A DNA stretch of 64,000 nt, from the NCBI GenBank assembly GCA_903861835.1, contig CAIOVX010000087.1, positions 1 to 64,000 of the forward strand, written 5' to 3'. The stretch's first letter is position 1. Every line of letters begins with the position of its first letter. This stretch comes from Candidatus Firestoneibacteriota bacterium. GTDB taxonomy: Bacteria > Oederibacteriota > D2-FULL-39-29 > CAIOVX01. Below the pieces are notes generated by a model that was not told where the DNA came from, ran no database searches, and was given only the letters and a program-made list of their open reading frames with translations. This document shows, piece after piece, positions 33,108 through 41,814 of this stretch. The position numbers and the translations under genes were made by a program.

Positions 33108-34679
33108 TTATCCGTATACCCTGTAATCTATCTCCGGGAAGATATTATCCCTATACTCAATCCCCGAGAGATATTCCGGATCAACCCTACCGCTCTTTAG
33201 GCTGTCATAGAGGCGCGTGAATCTTACAATGTGCTCTTTCGTGCGGCGCACCGCGTAATTGACGTTTGTGCCGGTCTTCATTATAAACGCCCAGTCAGAA
33301 GACTGCGCAAGCAGAAGTTCCCTCGCCGCCTGGTTGAGCGCGCGCTTTTCAAGGTTGCCCGGAGAGTTGAATTTTTCAGCCAGCTCGCACATCCTGTCAG
33401 CCGCTTTGTGCAGGTGCCTGTAAACCCAGTCGTTCCCGCATTCCAACCAGACCTCGTGATAACCCTTGTAGCCCCAGCTCGATTCGCAGGGGGCGCAGAC
33501 TTGATTCACGGGATACTCCGCCAGATACTCCGACGGAGTTATCATTTTAATAGTATCCTGATCGTAGTGCATCTTCCTGAAAAGGAAATTCAAAAAGTCA
33601 GGTCCTTCATACCACCAATGCCCGTAAAGTTCCGCGTCATAAGGAGAGATAATCAACGGCTTTCTATCCATGCCGGAAGCGAGCCACTCTATCTGTTTAC
33701 CGCGGTTAAAGAGGAAGTTGCCCGCGTGCTCGGCGGTTCTGTCCAGCGCAACTTGCGGATCGTAGGGTTCCTTCTGCGGCGTCTCACCCGTTATTTTGTA
33801 ATACTTTAGGCCGGTAAAGGTTCTGGTTCCGTCCGAATTAATGTAGGGTTTGATATACTCATACTCAAGATCAAAGCCGACATCGCGATAAAAGTCGCGG
33901 TAGTCGGTGTCGCCGGGATAACCCTCTTTTGCGCTCCAGACCTGCTTGCTGGATTCAACATCCCTGCCGAAAGCCGCAACACCGGACGGACAGAAGACCG
34001 GAGCAAATATTCCGTACTTAGGGCGGGGAACTCCGTACATGATACCGTGCGTGTCCACAAAGAAGAACTTGATTCCGTGATCTTTTAGCGTGTAGTCAAC
34101 TCCCGGAAAATAAGCGCACTCGGCGAGCCAGATGCCGTTGGGTTTTCTTCCAAGGTGTTTTTCATGCGTGTCAACCGCCACCTTAATCTGGGCATTGATG
34201 GCCTTCTGGTTGATCATCAGCGGCAAATAGCCGTGAGTCGCGCAGCAGGTGATAATCTCAAGTTTTCCGGCATCCTGAATTTTCCGGAAAGCATTCACAA
34301 GGTTCTTGCCGTAACTTAAGAAATAATCCCTGGCTTCAACAAATTTCCAGTTATACATCTCAGCCGTCTTTCTGAACTCCGGCTGATACTCGGTGCGCTT
34401 CTTTTCTTTAGCCGTTAAATCTATGAGTTTTTCGATGTAGTGAAGAGCCCGGTCCTGAAGCAGCGGATCCGAAAGCATTGAAAGCAGAGGCGGTGTGAGC
34501 GACATCGTGACGCGAAAATCCACTCCGTCCTTTATCAGCCTCTCATAGACCAGCAAGAGCGGTATGTAGGTCTCAAAAATTGCTTCATAAAGCCAATCTT
34601 CTTCAAGGAAATCAGCGTGTTCCGGATGCCTTACATAGGGCAGGTGAGCATGGAGGACAACTGAAAGATAACCTTTCAT
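33108..34679 (-). CDS. GH57 glycogen branching enzyme (DUF1957 type)
   Basis: The 523-residue enzyme matches the GH57 1,4-alpha-glucan branching enzyme group of archaea and deep-branching bacteria. The N-terminus LSVVLHAHLPYVRHPEH has the GH57 His motif. Glu187 in NGIWLAECAYFPGV is the predicted nucleophile and Asp348 in SPYDAELYGHWW the acid/base. The C-terminal DUF1957 region is rich in Cys and Trp (CAPCESSWGYKGYHEVW). The start overlaps the DUF4912 gene stop (AAATAAATG), and both fit glycogen branching with glgP as the degradative partner. Confidence 0.9.
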   Translation of the reverse strand: MKGYLSVVLHAHLPYVRHPEHADFLEEDWLYEAIFETYIPLLLVYERLIKDGVDFRVTMSLTPPLLSMLSDPLLQDRALHYIEKLIDLTAKEKKRTEYQPEFRKTAEMYNWKFVEARDYFLSYGKNLVNAFRKIQDAGKLEIITCCATHGYLPLMINQKAINAQIKVAVDTHEKHLGRKPNGIWLAECAYFPGVDYTLKDHGIKFFFVDTHGIMYGVPRPKYGIFAPVFCPSGVAAFGRDVESSKQVWSAKEGYPGDTDYRDFYRDVGFDLEYEYIKPYINSDGTRTFTGLKYYKITGETPQKEPYDPQVALDRTAEHAGNFLFNRGKQIEWLASGMDRKPLIISPYDAELYGHWWYEGPDFLNFLFRKMHYDQDTIKMITPSEYLAEYPVNQVCAPCESSWGYKGYHEVWLECGNDWVYRHLHKAADRMCELAEKFNSPGNLEKRALNQAARELLLAQSSDWAFIMKTGTNVNYAVRRTKEHIVRFTRLYDSLKSGRVDPEYLSGIEYRDNIFPEIDYRVYG

Positions 34680-35846
34680 TTATTTGGCCTCCTTTGTGTA
34701 TTTGGACACGTCAATCGTATAGGCCCGGGTAAACCGGCTGCCGGCTGACCTTGCTTCTATGGTTATGGTGCGCTCCCCGTCATTTAAGTTGAATCTTGTG
34801 CCAAAGGTTCCGTCAGACGCGAGTTTTACCGGCTTACCGTTCATCGTAACTGCCGCGTCAGATTCTGTCGCACCGTAGATAATTATTTCGGCGCCGACAC
34901 GCAGCCAGAATAGCGGAGCGTTCCCCTGCCCGCCTCCGGGACTTGACCAGCTTGAGAGCCAGCCGGAGGAACCGGCGTGAAAAGCATCCGAACTGCCCTG
35001 AGGGTTTCTTTTACCTGCCGTACTTCCTTCTAAGGCGCCCGCCGCGCCCGTGTTTCCGGTTACTGCCTTGCCCCCAAAACCGGTCTGATGCCATTCCTTG
35101 GGATAGCTTCTTTTCATTAATTCCGCCGAGATATTCCATTCTTCATCCAGCACCGAAGCAACTGAATCGGCCGGAGTTTTGATAGTATTAGACCTTGTGT
35201 AGGGAGTGAATTTTCCGTCAGGGATCAAAAGTCCTATTTCAGCAACCCATCTGCGGTTGGGATCTCCGGCATGAAGGTACCACGAAGAAGCTCCCTCTGA
35301 AATTCTCACATCTAAATGCCTGTTGCCATTCCTGCCGTCAAAGATCACGTTCGTAACATCATAGACTCTTAGCAGCGTCACTCCGGCGTCGAAACTGCCC
35401 GAAAGGCGGCTTCTCATTGAAGCGACAGCATCACGGTTTACTTCCCAGTAAGCAAAGAGCCAATGGGAATCCCTGGCCATAAGGACTATGCGGGTTTCGC
35501 CGTAAAAAGACGGGAATAATGAGTTGTAATCCTCGTCAGGTATAAAGACCGAGAAAGGTTTTTCACTTAAGATGCCGGAAGGAATTCTCTGTTCGGCTTT
35601 TTTTTCCGGCGTTTCTGCACTCTGTTCTTCTTCCAAAACCGGAGCCGTCTTCACCGCCGGCGTTTCCGGCGTTTTCTTTAAAATAGTTCTCTCGGCAGCT
35701 TCAGGCGCTTTGCCGGCGAGCTTCGCTCTGGCTTTGGCCAAAAGAGCCGCTGCCGGTTTTATTATTTTCTTGCCCGAAGGAAGCTTTAGGCCTCCTTCAG
35801 CGGCACCGCCTGGAACCGCTTTGCTTGGTTTTCTTACGAAATCCAT
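34680..35846 (-). CDS. DUF4912 protein with C-terminal Ig/CBM-like domain
   Basis: The 388-residue protein has an N-terminal Ala/Lys/Glu-rich segment, then a DUF4912 domain at about residues 115-235 (LMARDSHWLFAYWEVNRDAV, then SWYLHAGDPNRRWVAEIGLL). DUF4912 is often linked to GH57 enzymes and resembles a glycan-binding fold. After a linker rich in Gly/Ser/Thr a second domain begins near residue 305 (FWLRVGAEIIIYGATESDAA), an Ig/CBM-like sandwich. AAGGAG lies upstream of the ATG. It is directly upstream of the branching enzyme and may act as its substrate-binding partner. The function is inferred from the neighbour. Confidence 0.75.
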   Translation of the reverse strand: MDFVRKPSKAVPGGAAEGGLKLPSGKKIIKPAAALLAKARAKLAGKAPEAAERTILKKTPETPAVKTAPVLEEEQSAETPEKKAEQRIPSGILSEKPFSVFIPDEDYNSLFPSFYGETRIVLMARDSHWLFAYWEVNRDAVASMRSRLSGSFDAGVTLLRVYDVTNVIFDGRNGNRHLDVRISEGASSWYLHAGDPNRRWVAEIGLLIPDGKFTPYTRSNTIKTPADSVASVLDEEWNISAELMKRSYPKEWHQTGFGGKAVTGNTGAAGALEGSTAGKRNPQGSSDAFHAGSSGWLSSWSSPGGGQGNAPLFWLRVGAEIIIYGATESDAAVTMNGKPVKLASDGTFGTRFNLNDGERTITIEARSAGSRFTRAYTIDVSKYTKEAK

Positions 35847-35854
35847 GTGTCTCC

Positions 35855-37084
35855 TTAAAATAGTTCCAGCTGAGCCTGCCGCGCAAGCTCTCCTTCGTCA
35901 AAAAGCACTATCTTCCCGGAAACACCGTCATAACCGGGATAGATCCGCAGATCTCCCTTCCTGGACTTTATGATGCCTTCCGCAACTGCCAAAGGGGCTA
36001 TCCTTCGGACCTCCTGCTCAGGCAAGTCCAGAAGCAGGTCAAACTCGCTGCCGGCTTTTTCAACAAGCCGAAGATAGGCATCCCTGACCCGCTGCGAGCC
36101 CGAGTCCGTGTTGAGGCAGGAAGCCAGTATTTCATCTAGAGGCATAACATTCCTGAAGGGCAGGTATTTCCCGTAGGCCTCATTCTCTGTCCGGTCCGCC
36201 AGTTCTTCTACCCGCTGGAGCACTCCCGGTTTTACGGGGCCGCGGCAAACCGTGCAGTTATGTCCGGTACTCCTGCTTTCAAGCGGCGTGTAATAAGTTC
36301 CGCATTCCTTGTGACCGCTCAGGTAATGCTTTCCTTCCTCCGGGAAAAACTCAATGGTATAGAGCAGTTTATCCCGGTGCTTGTACTGCAAGGCGTTCTT
36401 TATCTCAAAATAGTGAAGCGCAGTGTCAAAGACACAGGCTTCCCTGCCGATAGTCCACGGTGAATGCGCGTTAGAGCCGGAAATCATTGTAACACGGTCA
36501 AGGCAGGAGAGCCTCGCGCCCATTTTCGGGTCGGCGGAAAGCCCGGTTTCCGCGGCGAAAATATATTTTGTGTATTGCCCGAAGCATTCCTCCAAAGAAC
36601 CATACCCTCCGCTGCCGAGAACCGAGAAGCCCGGAGCAAAGATATGCGATGGCACGACAAAACAATCCATAGAGACATCGCAGACTATCCTTACGAGTTC
36701 GGAAGCTTCTAGATTCAGTAGAGGGCGCCCTCCGGTGTTAAGATCGCCGTATTTAGAAAGAACCTTATTGATCCGCTCGATATGCTCAAAACCCGGGGAA
36801 AATATCTGCAACTGTATCTTTTTACTTCCGTTCATCCCGCCGTAAACGCAGTTTACTTCACCCGACAGGATGAAATGCGAGTCGTTAAACTTAAAAAGGC
36901 CGTCGCCGAGCGGTTTAAGCTTTCTTTTGAGTTCGGAGAGCCAGAGAGGATGTGTGATGTCCCCCGCGGAAAGAAGATCAAGACCTTTGTATTGCGCCCA
37001 CTTAGAGAGGGATTCAAGGTCCATGTCGCGGGAAGCGCCAAGACTATGCTTGCTGTGTATATGAAAATCAGCCCTAAATTTCAT
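35855..37084 (-). CDS. Endonuclease Q-like PHP-domain nuclease
   Basis: The 409-residue protein opens with a PHP-domain metal motif (ADFHIHSKHS) and contains DITHPLWLSEL, VVPSHIFAP and ISGSNAHSPW. Its C-terminal half has TIEFFPEEGKHYLSGHKECG and then HNCTVCRGPVKPGVLQRVEE, the zinc-binding region of EndoQ, which nicks 5' of deaminated bases (hypoxanthine, uracil, xanthine) and abasic sites. EndoQ is known from archaea and scattered bacteria. The last residues RQAQLELF fit the bacterial sliding-clamp motif QLxLF, where archaeal EndoQ has a PCNA-binding box. It leads the DUF4912/GH57 operon, without an obvious functional link. Confidence 0.87.
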   Translation of the reverse strand: MKFRADFHIHSKHSLGASRDMDLESLSKWAQYKGLDLLSAGDITHPLWLSELKRKLKPLGDGLFKFNDSHFILSGEVNCVYGGMNGSKKIQLQIFSPGFEHIERINKVLSKYGDLNTGGRPLLNLEASELVRIVCDVSMDCFVVPSHIFAPGFSVLGSGGYGSLEECFGQYTKYIFAAETGLSADPKMGARLSCLDRVTMISGSNAHSPWTIGREACVFDTALHYFEIKNALQYKHRDKLLYTIEFFPEEGKHYLSGHKECGTYYTPLESRSTGHNCTVCRGPVKPGVLQRVEELADRTENEAYGKYLPFRNVMPLDEILASCLNTDSGSQRVRDAYLRLVEKAGSEFDLLLDLPEQEVRRIAPLAVAEGIIKSRKGDLRIYPGYDGVSGKIVLFDEGELARQAQLELF

Positions 37085-37119
37085 TTGGAAATTCCCAGTT
37101 AGAATGTGGCATCGTGTAG

Positions 37120-37148
37120 ATTATATACCATTTAAAGTGAAAGGAAAA
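37120..37148 (-). promoter_or_regulatory. Probable promoter of the EndoQ operon
   Basis: On the minus strand TATAAT (37125-37120) lies about 35 bases before the ATG at 37084. A weak -35 (TTTTCC, 37148-37143) lies 17 bases further upstream. It is in the only sizeable gap before the EndoQ, DUF4912 and GH57 genes. Confidence 0.45.
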
Positions 37149-37198
37149 ATGATTTTTTCGTCAGAGCAGCCCGGCCGCAGGAGACGCAGCTGCGGAGA

Positions 37199-38413
37199 TT
37201 AAAACTTATTTATTACGGCGCCTGCCGGAAGTTTCGGATAAAAATAGGTGGACTTGTGCGGCATACGTTCAAGTTTCACGGCCGTCTTCCTTATATCTGC
37301 CGGGGAAATGGCAGGAACCAGGAAAGCGGCTTCAAAGCGCTTTGAATCCGCAGCCGTTAGGGTCTCCCGTAAATCCCTTATATATGCGATATCTTTAACG
37401 GGCGGCAGGGCTTTGAGCACAAGGTGATGAAGCACGCTGGTAGAGAGTCTTTTCCAGGCGGCTGACCTTTTAAGCGCTATTTTAAGGGGGATGTTGCGGG
37501 TCCGGGGTTTCAGGGAATAGCATTTTCCGCCGGTGTAGAATACGAGTTCTTTCTTGGAAGCCGTTGGAGCGCAGGGAGTAACGGAAAAATCTTTACCCAG
37601 CCGCTCAAGAAGCACTTTAAGGGTAACTGGAGTTGAAAACTTCACGACCCTGTGCGTCGGGCAAACCGCCAGGCCAAAATCCTGCATTGAGACAAGCGCA
37701 AAAAGCGTAAAATTCCAGGGAGCCTCGGGACGCCTGCCGTACTTCTTCTCATTTTCTTTTCTGTAGGCTAACGCGGTTTCGTATCTGTGATGCCCGTCTG
37801 CTATAAATATTCTCCGGCGCTTCATAAACGAAACTATTCCTGAGACCGCTGCGAGCTCCGTAATCCTCCAGATTTTTCCTTTTACGCGCTGCCCGCCGTC
37901 TCGCAGTGTAAATTTCAGGCCGGGCTTTGATTTTTTAATTACCGACCAATTGAACTTCCCGTCATAAACCCCGAAAATAGGACTCGTATGAGCTTTGCAG
38001 GCCCGTAAAAGCTTTAGCCGGTCCTGCTTGTGCTTCGGGAAGGTTTCCTCGTGAGGCAACACCTGTTTTTTTGAGAACTCTTCCGCCTTAACCAGCGCGT
38101 AAAAACCTGTGCGTTTAAAGAGCCGTCCGTCCGACTTAAAAGTTTGTTCAAGCAGATAAAAAGCAGGCTGTTCATCGCGCGTCAGGATGCCTTTAGAAAC
38201 CCACCCGGCAAGCTCGCGCGCCGCTCCGCGGTATTTCGCGTCAGTCTTGCCTTTTCTGAAATCCGCCCTGACGATATTGAAAGGTGAAGCCGCGTAATAG
38301 GCCTCCCTGAGTTTGGGGGAAATAACATCATAGGGAAGAGTAAGCATCCTGCTCAGGTTTCCTGCCGTTTTGGCATTATATGTGAGGCCCCTAAAGGGCG
38401 CTATCTGCGGCAA
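37199..38413 (-). CDS. DUF1015 family protein
   Basis: The 404-residue protein matches DUF1015: it starts PQIAPFRGLTYNAK, then LPYDVISPKLREAYYAASPF and, near residue 200, FIADGHHRYETALAYRKE, the family's most conserved block with a His-Asp-Gly motif. Some DUF1015 relatives in archaea have been linked to serine kinase activity, but the biochemical role in bacteria is not settled. The start is TTG with GGGAGAGG four bases upstream. It sits between EndoQ and thioredoxin and is separated from the trxA transcript by a terminator. Confidence 0.85.
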   Translation of the reverse strand: MPQIAPFRGLTYNAKTAGNLSRMLTLPYDVISPKLREAYYAASPFNIVRADFRKGKTDAKYRGAARELAGWVSKGILTRDEQPAFYLLEQTFKSDGRLFKRTGFYALVKAEEFSKKQVLPHEETFPKHKQDRLKLLRACKAHTSPIFGVYDGKFNWSVIKKSKPGLKFTLRDGGQRVKGKIWRITELAAVSGIVSFMKRRRIFIADGHHRYETALAYRKENEKKYGRRPEAPWNFTLFALVSMQDFGLAVCPTHRVVKFSTPVTLKVLLERLGKDFSVTPCAPTASKKELVFYTGGKCYSLKPRTRNIPLKIALKRSAAWKRLSTSVLHHLVLKALPPVKDIAYIRDLRETLTAADSKRFEAAFLVPAISPADIRKTAVKLERMPHKSTYFYPKLPAGAVINKF

Positions 38414-38425
38414 TGAACCTCTCCC

Positions 38426-38460
38426 AAAAAAACTCCCTTGCTGTGCAAGGGAGTTTTTTT
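38426..38460. terminator. Bidirectional Rho-independent terminator after trxA
   Basis: AAAAAAACTCCCTTGC-TGT-GCAAGGGAGTTTTTTT is a perfect 16-pair inverted repeat with A-run and T-run on either side, so it can work in both directions. Its position downstream of trxA fits termination of the minus-strand trxA transcript. Confidence 0.92.
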
Positions 38461-38478
38461 CCTTTCCGGCTGTCGTTA

Positions 38479-38799
38479 TTAAACGACGGCCGCATCAATG
38501 CGCTTTTTCAATGATTCCTTAGGCTGAACACCCACCATCTGTTCCAGCACCTTCCCGTCCTTGAAAATCATCACGGTAGGAATGCTTCTGATGCCGTACT
38601 TTGCCGCAATGCCAGGGTTATCGTCAACATTTACCTTGCCCACTTTAACCTTACCCTCGTATTCCTTGGCAAGTTCTTCTATGGTCGGCCCCAGCATTCT
38701 GCACGGCCCGCACCATTCAGCCCAGAAATCCACCAACACAGGTGCAGCTGATTTCAGCACATCCGCTTCAAAATTCGCATCCGTAAAAGTCAACGCCAT
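38479..38799 (-). CDS. trxA: Thioredoxin
   Basis: It reduces disulfides in the cytoplasm. The 106-residue protein has the active site [13 protein letters not shown] and the cis-proline stretch [13 protein letters not shown]. The ATG at 38799 is chosen because the upstream GTG (38814) would place the GGAGG sequence inside the gene instead of before it; the spacing from GGAGG to this ATG is eight bases. It is transcribed toward a terminator 20 bases after the stop, and follows the lipoprotein gene by 57 bases. Confidence 0.97.
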   Translation of the reverse strand: MALTFTDANFEADVLKSAAPVLVDFWAEWCGPCRMLGPTIEELAKEYEGKVKVGKVNVDDNPGIAAKYGIRSIPTVMIFKDGKVLEQMVGVQPKESLKKRIDAAVV

Positions 38800-38856
38800 T
38801 TTTATACCCTCCACTGCTATTTTAACCGCCTTAGCTAAAATGTTGTATGATACAGG

Positions 38857-39609
38857 TCAGTTATTCTGTTTTGCCGCTTTTGCCTTCTCCAGCGCGTCTT
38901 TAGCCAGCTGGCACGCTTTGTCCGCGCCTTCTTTCGCCTTTTGGAAATTGGCGTTTTCCATGTCCGTCTTAGCCGCCGCGAGCGTATCGGCCGCAGTCTT
39001 CATTATATCCGCCAGCGAAGCTTCAGCACCGGCGTCCTTGGCGGCAATAACCGCCGCATTGGCCTTCGCCATAGAATCATTGGCCTTCTCAACGTCGTCT
39101 ATCGCTTTTCTGGTTTCGCTGCAGGCGTTTGCAGCCAACGACTTTGCCGCTGCATATCTCTTTAAACGCACATTATTGTTTGCGTCCCAAAGATTATCTT
39201 TGATTTCCTTTATCTTCTTGCCGTAGGTCTTATCCAGTCCGACCTCGGTCGCGAAGACCAGGCTTTTTTCCGTCTCGGCTATAAGCTTCTGAACCTCTCC
39301 GGGAAGTTCCTTAACGTCAGTTGCCAGCTGCGAAGCTTTCAAGGCCAGCTCCTGCGCCTTAACGTAATCGTCCTTTCCGAGTAAATCTTTGGCTGCGGCA
39401 AGGTTCGACAACGCGTCAGAGAAGGTATCCTGCATATCGTTTTTTGTCGGAACAACCTCGGCTGATTTAAGATCGCTTTGCGCTCTTTCCACTGCAGCCG
39501 ACGCGGAATCATAAGCGGCTTTATCAGATGGTTTTATGTACTTCGAACAACCCGCGGCCATGAACAGGGTCAGCCCGGCCGCCACGCTGAAACTTACGGC
39601 CTTATGCAT
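38857..39609 (-). CDS. Helical lipoprotein of unknown function
   Basis: The ATG at 39609 has GGAGG four bases upstream and gives a signal with lipobox MAAGC (Cys21). The remaining 230 residues are almost entirely helical and Ala/Lys/Asp-rich, with heptad-like repeats (SAAVERAQSDLKSAEVV, KANAAVIAAKDAGAEASLAD) similar in style to DUF4398 and other coiled lipoproteins. No catalytic motif was seen. It follows the slipin/NfeD genes in the same direction and may be a periplasmic structural component. Confidence 0.7.
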   Translation of the reverse strand: MHKAVSFSVAAGLTLFMAAGCSKYIKPSDKAAYDSASAAVERAQSDLKSAEVVPTKNDMQDTFSDALSNLAAAKDLLGKDDYVKAQELALKASQLATDVKELPGEVQKLIAETEKSLVFATEVGLDKTYGKKIKEIKDNLWDANNNVRLKRYAAAKSLAANACSETRKAIDDVEKANDSMAKANAAVIAAKDAGAEASLADIMKTAADTLAAAKTDMENANFQKAKEGADKACQLAKDALEKAKAAKQNN

Positions 39610-39638
39610 TATTCCTCCGTCTCTACAGCTCAAGATGT

Positions 39639-40514
39639 CTATTCCTTTGTTTTCTTCAAACCCTGCTCGAGATTTCCTATCAAGGGCCTGAGCATGGTTG
39701 TAAATTCCATGGGGAAAATATATTTAGTGGAAGGCGAGTTGCCAAGCGCCTTAAGCGTCTCAAGATACTGCAAACTCATGGTCTTCTCGTCTATGCTCTT
39801 CGCGGCTCCGAAAATATTCGCAAGCGCCTGGGCATAGCCTTCCGCTTCCAGCATCTGAGCCTGTTTTTTGCCTTCCGCTTTAAGAATCGCAGACTGCTTT
39901 TCGCCTTCGGCGATTGTTATCGCGGCCTGCTTGGTGCCGTCAGACTCCGTAACAACAGCTCTTCTGTGCCTTTCTGCCGCCATCTGCTTGGTCATCGCGG
40001 TCTGGACTTCTACCGGGGGCTGAATCTCTCTTATTTCCACGGAAGTTACCTTCACACCCCACCTGCCGGTCACCTCGTCAAGCTTGGTCCTCAAAACATC
40101 GTTTATCTGTTCCCTCTTCGCGAGCACATCATCCAAAGCGATATCTCCGACTACAGCGCGAAGCGTGGTCGTCGCTATTCCCTGCGCGGCTCCGGCAAAG
40201 TTCCTGACCTGTATTACCGAGGCCGAAGGATCAACCACCTTCCAATATATAAGGAAGTCCACCGAGATGGGCGCATTATCCTTCGTTATGCAGGTCTGCT
40301 CAGGTATTTCAAGATAGGATTCGCGCAGGTCAACTTCTACCACTTTATCTATAATCGGTATAACAATCACAATGCCCGGCCCCTTCTCGCCCTGGGTCCT
40401 GCCCAGGCGAAAGAGCACCAGTCTTTTGTATTCGGGCACAATCCTTACAATATTTACAATCATAATAAACGCAACAACAGCCAGCACTAAGACTAAAAAT
40501 ATGCCTGAAGTCAT
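39639..40514 (-). CDS. SPFH/stomatin-like slipin (band 7) membrane protein
   Basis: A 291-residue slipin: a short N-terminal hydrophobic helix (SGIFLVLVLAVVAFIMIVNI), then the SPFH domain (RLVLFRLGRTQGEKGPGIVI, TKDNAPISVDFLIYWKV, RAVVGDIALDDVLAKREQIN) and a coiled C-terminus with repeated EGEKQSAILKAEGKKQAQML. Slipins form oligomers in membrane microdomains and work with NfeD proteases. Its gene starts 17 bases after the nfeD stop, AGGAGG lies before the ATG. Confidence 0.92.
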   Translation of the reverse strand: MTSGIFLVLVLAVVAFIMIVNIVRIVPEYKRLVLFRLGRTQGEKGPGIVIVIPIIDKVVEVDLRESYLEIPEQTCITKDNAPISVDFLIYWKVVDPSASVIQVRNFAGAAQGIATTTLRAVVGDIALDDVLAKREQINDVLRTKLDEVTGRWGVKVTSVEIREIQPPVEVQTAMTKQMAAERHRRAVVTESDGTKQAAITIAEGEKQSAILKAEGKKQAQMLEAEGYAQALANIFGAAKSIDEKTMSLQYLETLKALGNSPSTKYIFPMEFTTMLRPLIGNLEQGLKKTKE

Positions 40515-40530
40515 ACTTCCTCCTGCCTGC

Positions 40531-41814
40531 CTATTCTTTAGCGGATCTTTCTGCCGGCTCCACTATAAGTTTGATTCCTTCCACCCGCAGCACCTTGACT
40601 CTTTCGCCTTTCAAAACCGGTTTGCCGTCAGCTGAAGCTGCCGACCAATCTTCTTTGTTCACAAAGACTATTCCAACCGGATCTATTGTCAGCTTAACTT
40701 CGCCGAAAGCCCCGACTAAGCTCTTTATGCCTATAACCACCCGGTTTTTAAGGGCTTTTATTCCAAGGCTGATGATTATAGCAAAAAACAGGGCGCTAAT
40801 CACTACCATTGTAACGACTACCATAATAGACATCTTAAAATACGGCAGCATCGGAGAAAAAAGCATAAGAGAACCCGCAAAGAGCGCTACGATTCCGCCC
40901 GCGGCCAGCGCACCGTGCGCGGTGGCTTTAATTTCCAGGACGAAAAGCGCGACAGCCAGAACAAGCAGTATTACGCCTGCCGTGCTTATTGAAAGCGCCG
41001 TAAAAGAAAAACAGGCCAAAAGAACGCAGACCCCGCCGGCCAGCCCGGGGAAAATGGCTCCCGGCGAAAAGAGCTCAAAGATGATACCGTAGAGACCTAC
41101 CAGAAAAAGTATATACGCGATTGTAGGATCTCCCAGTGAATTCTGAAATTCCTCGCGCCAGTTCATCTTTAGTCTTACTATTTTGGCATTCTTTGTACGA
41201 ACCGTAACTTCCGGTCCGCTTAAGAGTTTAAACTTCTTCCCGTCTATTTTCTCAAGCAACGAGGCAGTATCCTCGGCTATGGCATCCGTAACACCGAGCT
41301 TTAACGCTTCAGTTTCCGTAACTGACACGCTCTTCCGGACAGCCTCATCGGCCCAGGCAATATTTCTGCCGCGCTTTCCCGCAAGCGATCTTATATACGC
41401 CGCTGCGTCATTTGTTATTTTCTCGGACGCCAGCTTCCCGTCAACATAGACCGGATGGGCCGCGCCCATATTCGTGCCTGAGGCCATCGCGACATAATCA
41501 GCGGCCAGGGCAATGAAAAGCCCTGCCGAGGCCGACCTCGCTCCCTTCGGCGCGACGTGAACTATCACGGGAACTTTGGAATCGAGCATCTTCTTGATGA
41601 TATCCCGCATTGAATCGTTCATGCCTCCCGGAGTGTCAAGTTCCAGCACAACACACTCCGCTTTAAGCTTTTCCGCTTCTAAGATGCATCTTTCCAGGTA
41701 GGCAGCTGAGGGCTGGCTAATAGCCCCGTGGAACTCCGCGACCGCAACCGTCCCGGCAAAGAGCGAAGAATAACCTCCAAGCAGGAAGAAGAGAGTGAAC
41801 AGTTTTAGTTTCAT
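40531..41814 (-). CDS. NfeD-family membrane-bound ClpP-class serine protease
   Basis: The 427-residue protein has a signal peptide, an N-terminal ClpP-like protease domain, four to five transmembrane helices (about 230-355) and a C-terminal OB-fold NfeD domain (VGAFGEVKLTIDPVGIVFVN). The nucleophile is Ser96 in KGARSASAGLFIALAADYV. A lysine of the following helix (EAVRKSVSVTETEAL) is the likely general base. In known pairs it cleaves stomatin-like partners, here the slipin gene directly downstream. The start lies in an ATGA overlap with the coaX stop. Confidence 0.9.
   Translation of the reverse strand: MKLKLFTLFFLLGGYSSLFAGTVAVAEFHGAISQPSAAYLERCILEAEKLKAECVVLELDTPGGMNDSMRDIIKKMLDSKVPVIVHVAPKGARSASAGLFIALAADYVAMASGTNMGAAHPVYVDGKLASEKITNDAAAYIRSLAGKRGRNIAWADEAVRKSVSVTETEALKLGVTDAIAEDTASLLEKIDGKKFKLLSGPEVTVRTKNAKIVRLKMNWREEFQNSLGDPTIAYILFLVGLYGIIFELFSPGAIFPGLAGGVCVLLACFSFTALSISTAGVILLVLAVALFVLEIKATAHGALAAGGIVALFAGSLMLFSPMLPYFKMSIMVVVTMVVISALFFAIIISLGIKALKNRVVIGIKSLVGAFGEVKLTIDPVGIVFVNKEDWSAASADGKPVLKGERVKVLRVEGIKLIVEPAERSAKE

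Noticed and set aside
38426-38460. Recombination site with perfect palindrome
   Set aside because: A 16-pair stem with A-run and T-run is a terminator; it lies at the end of trxA.
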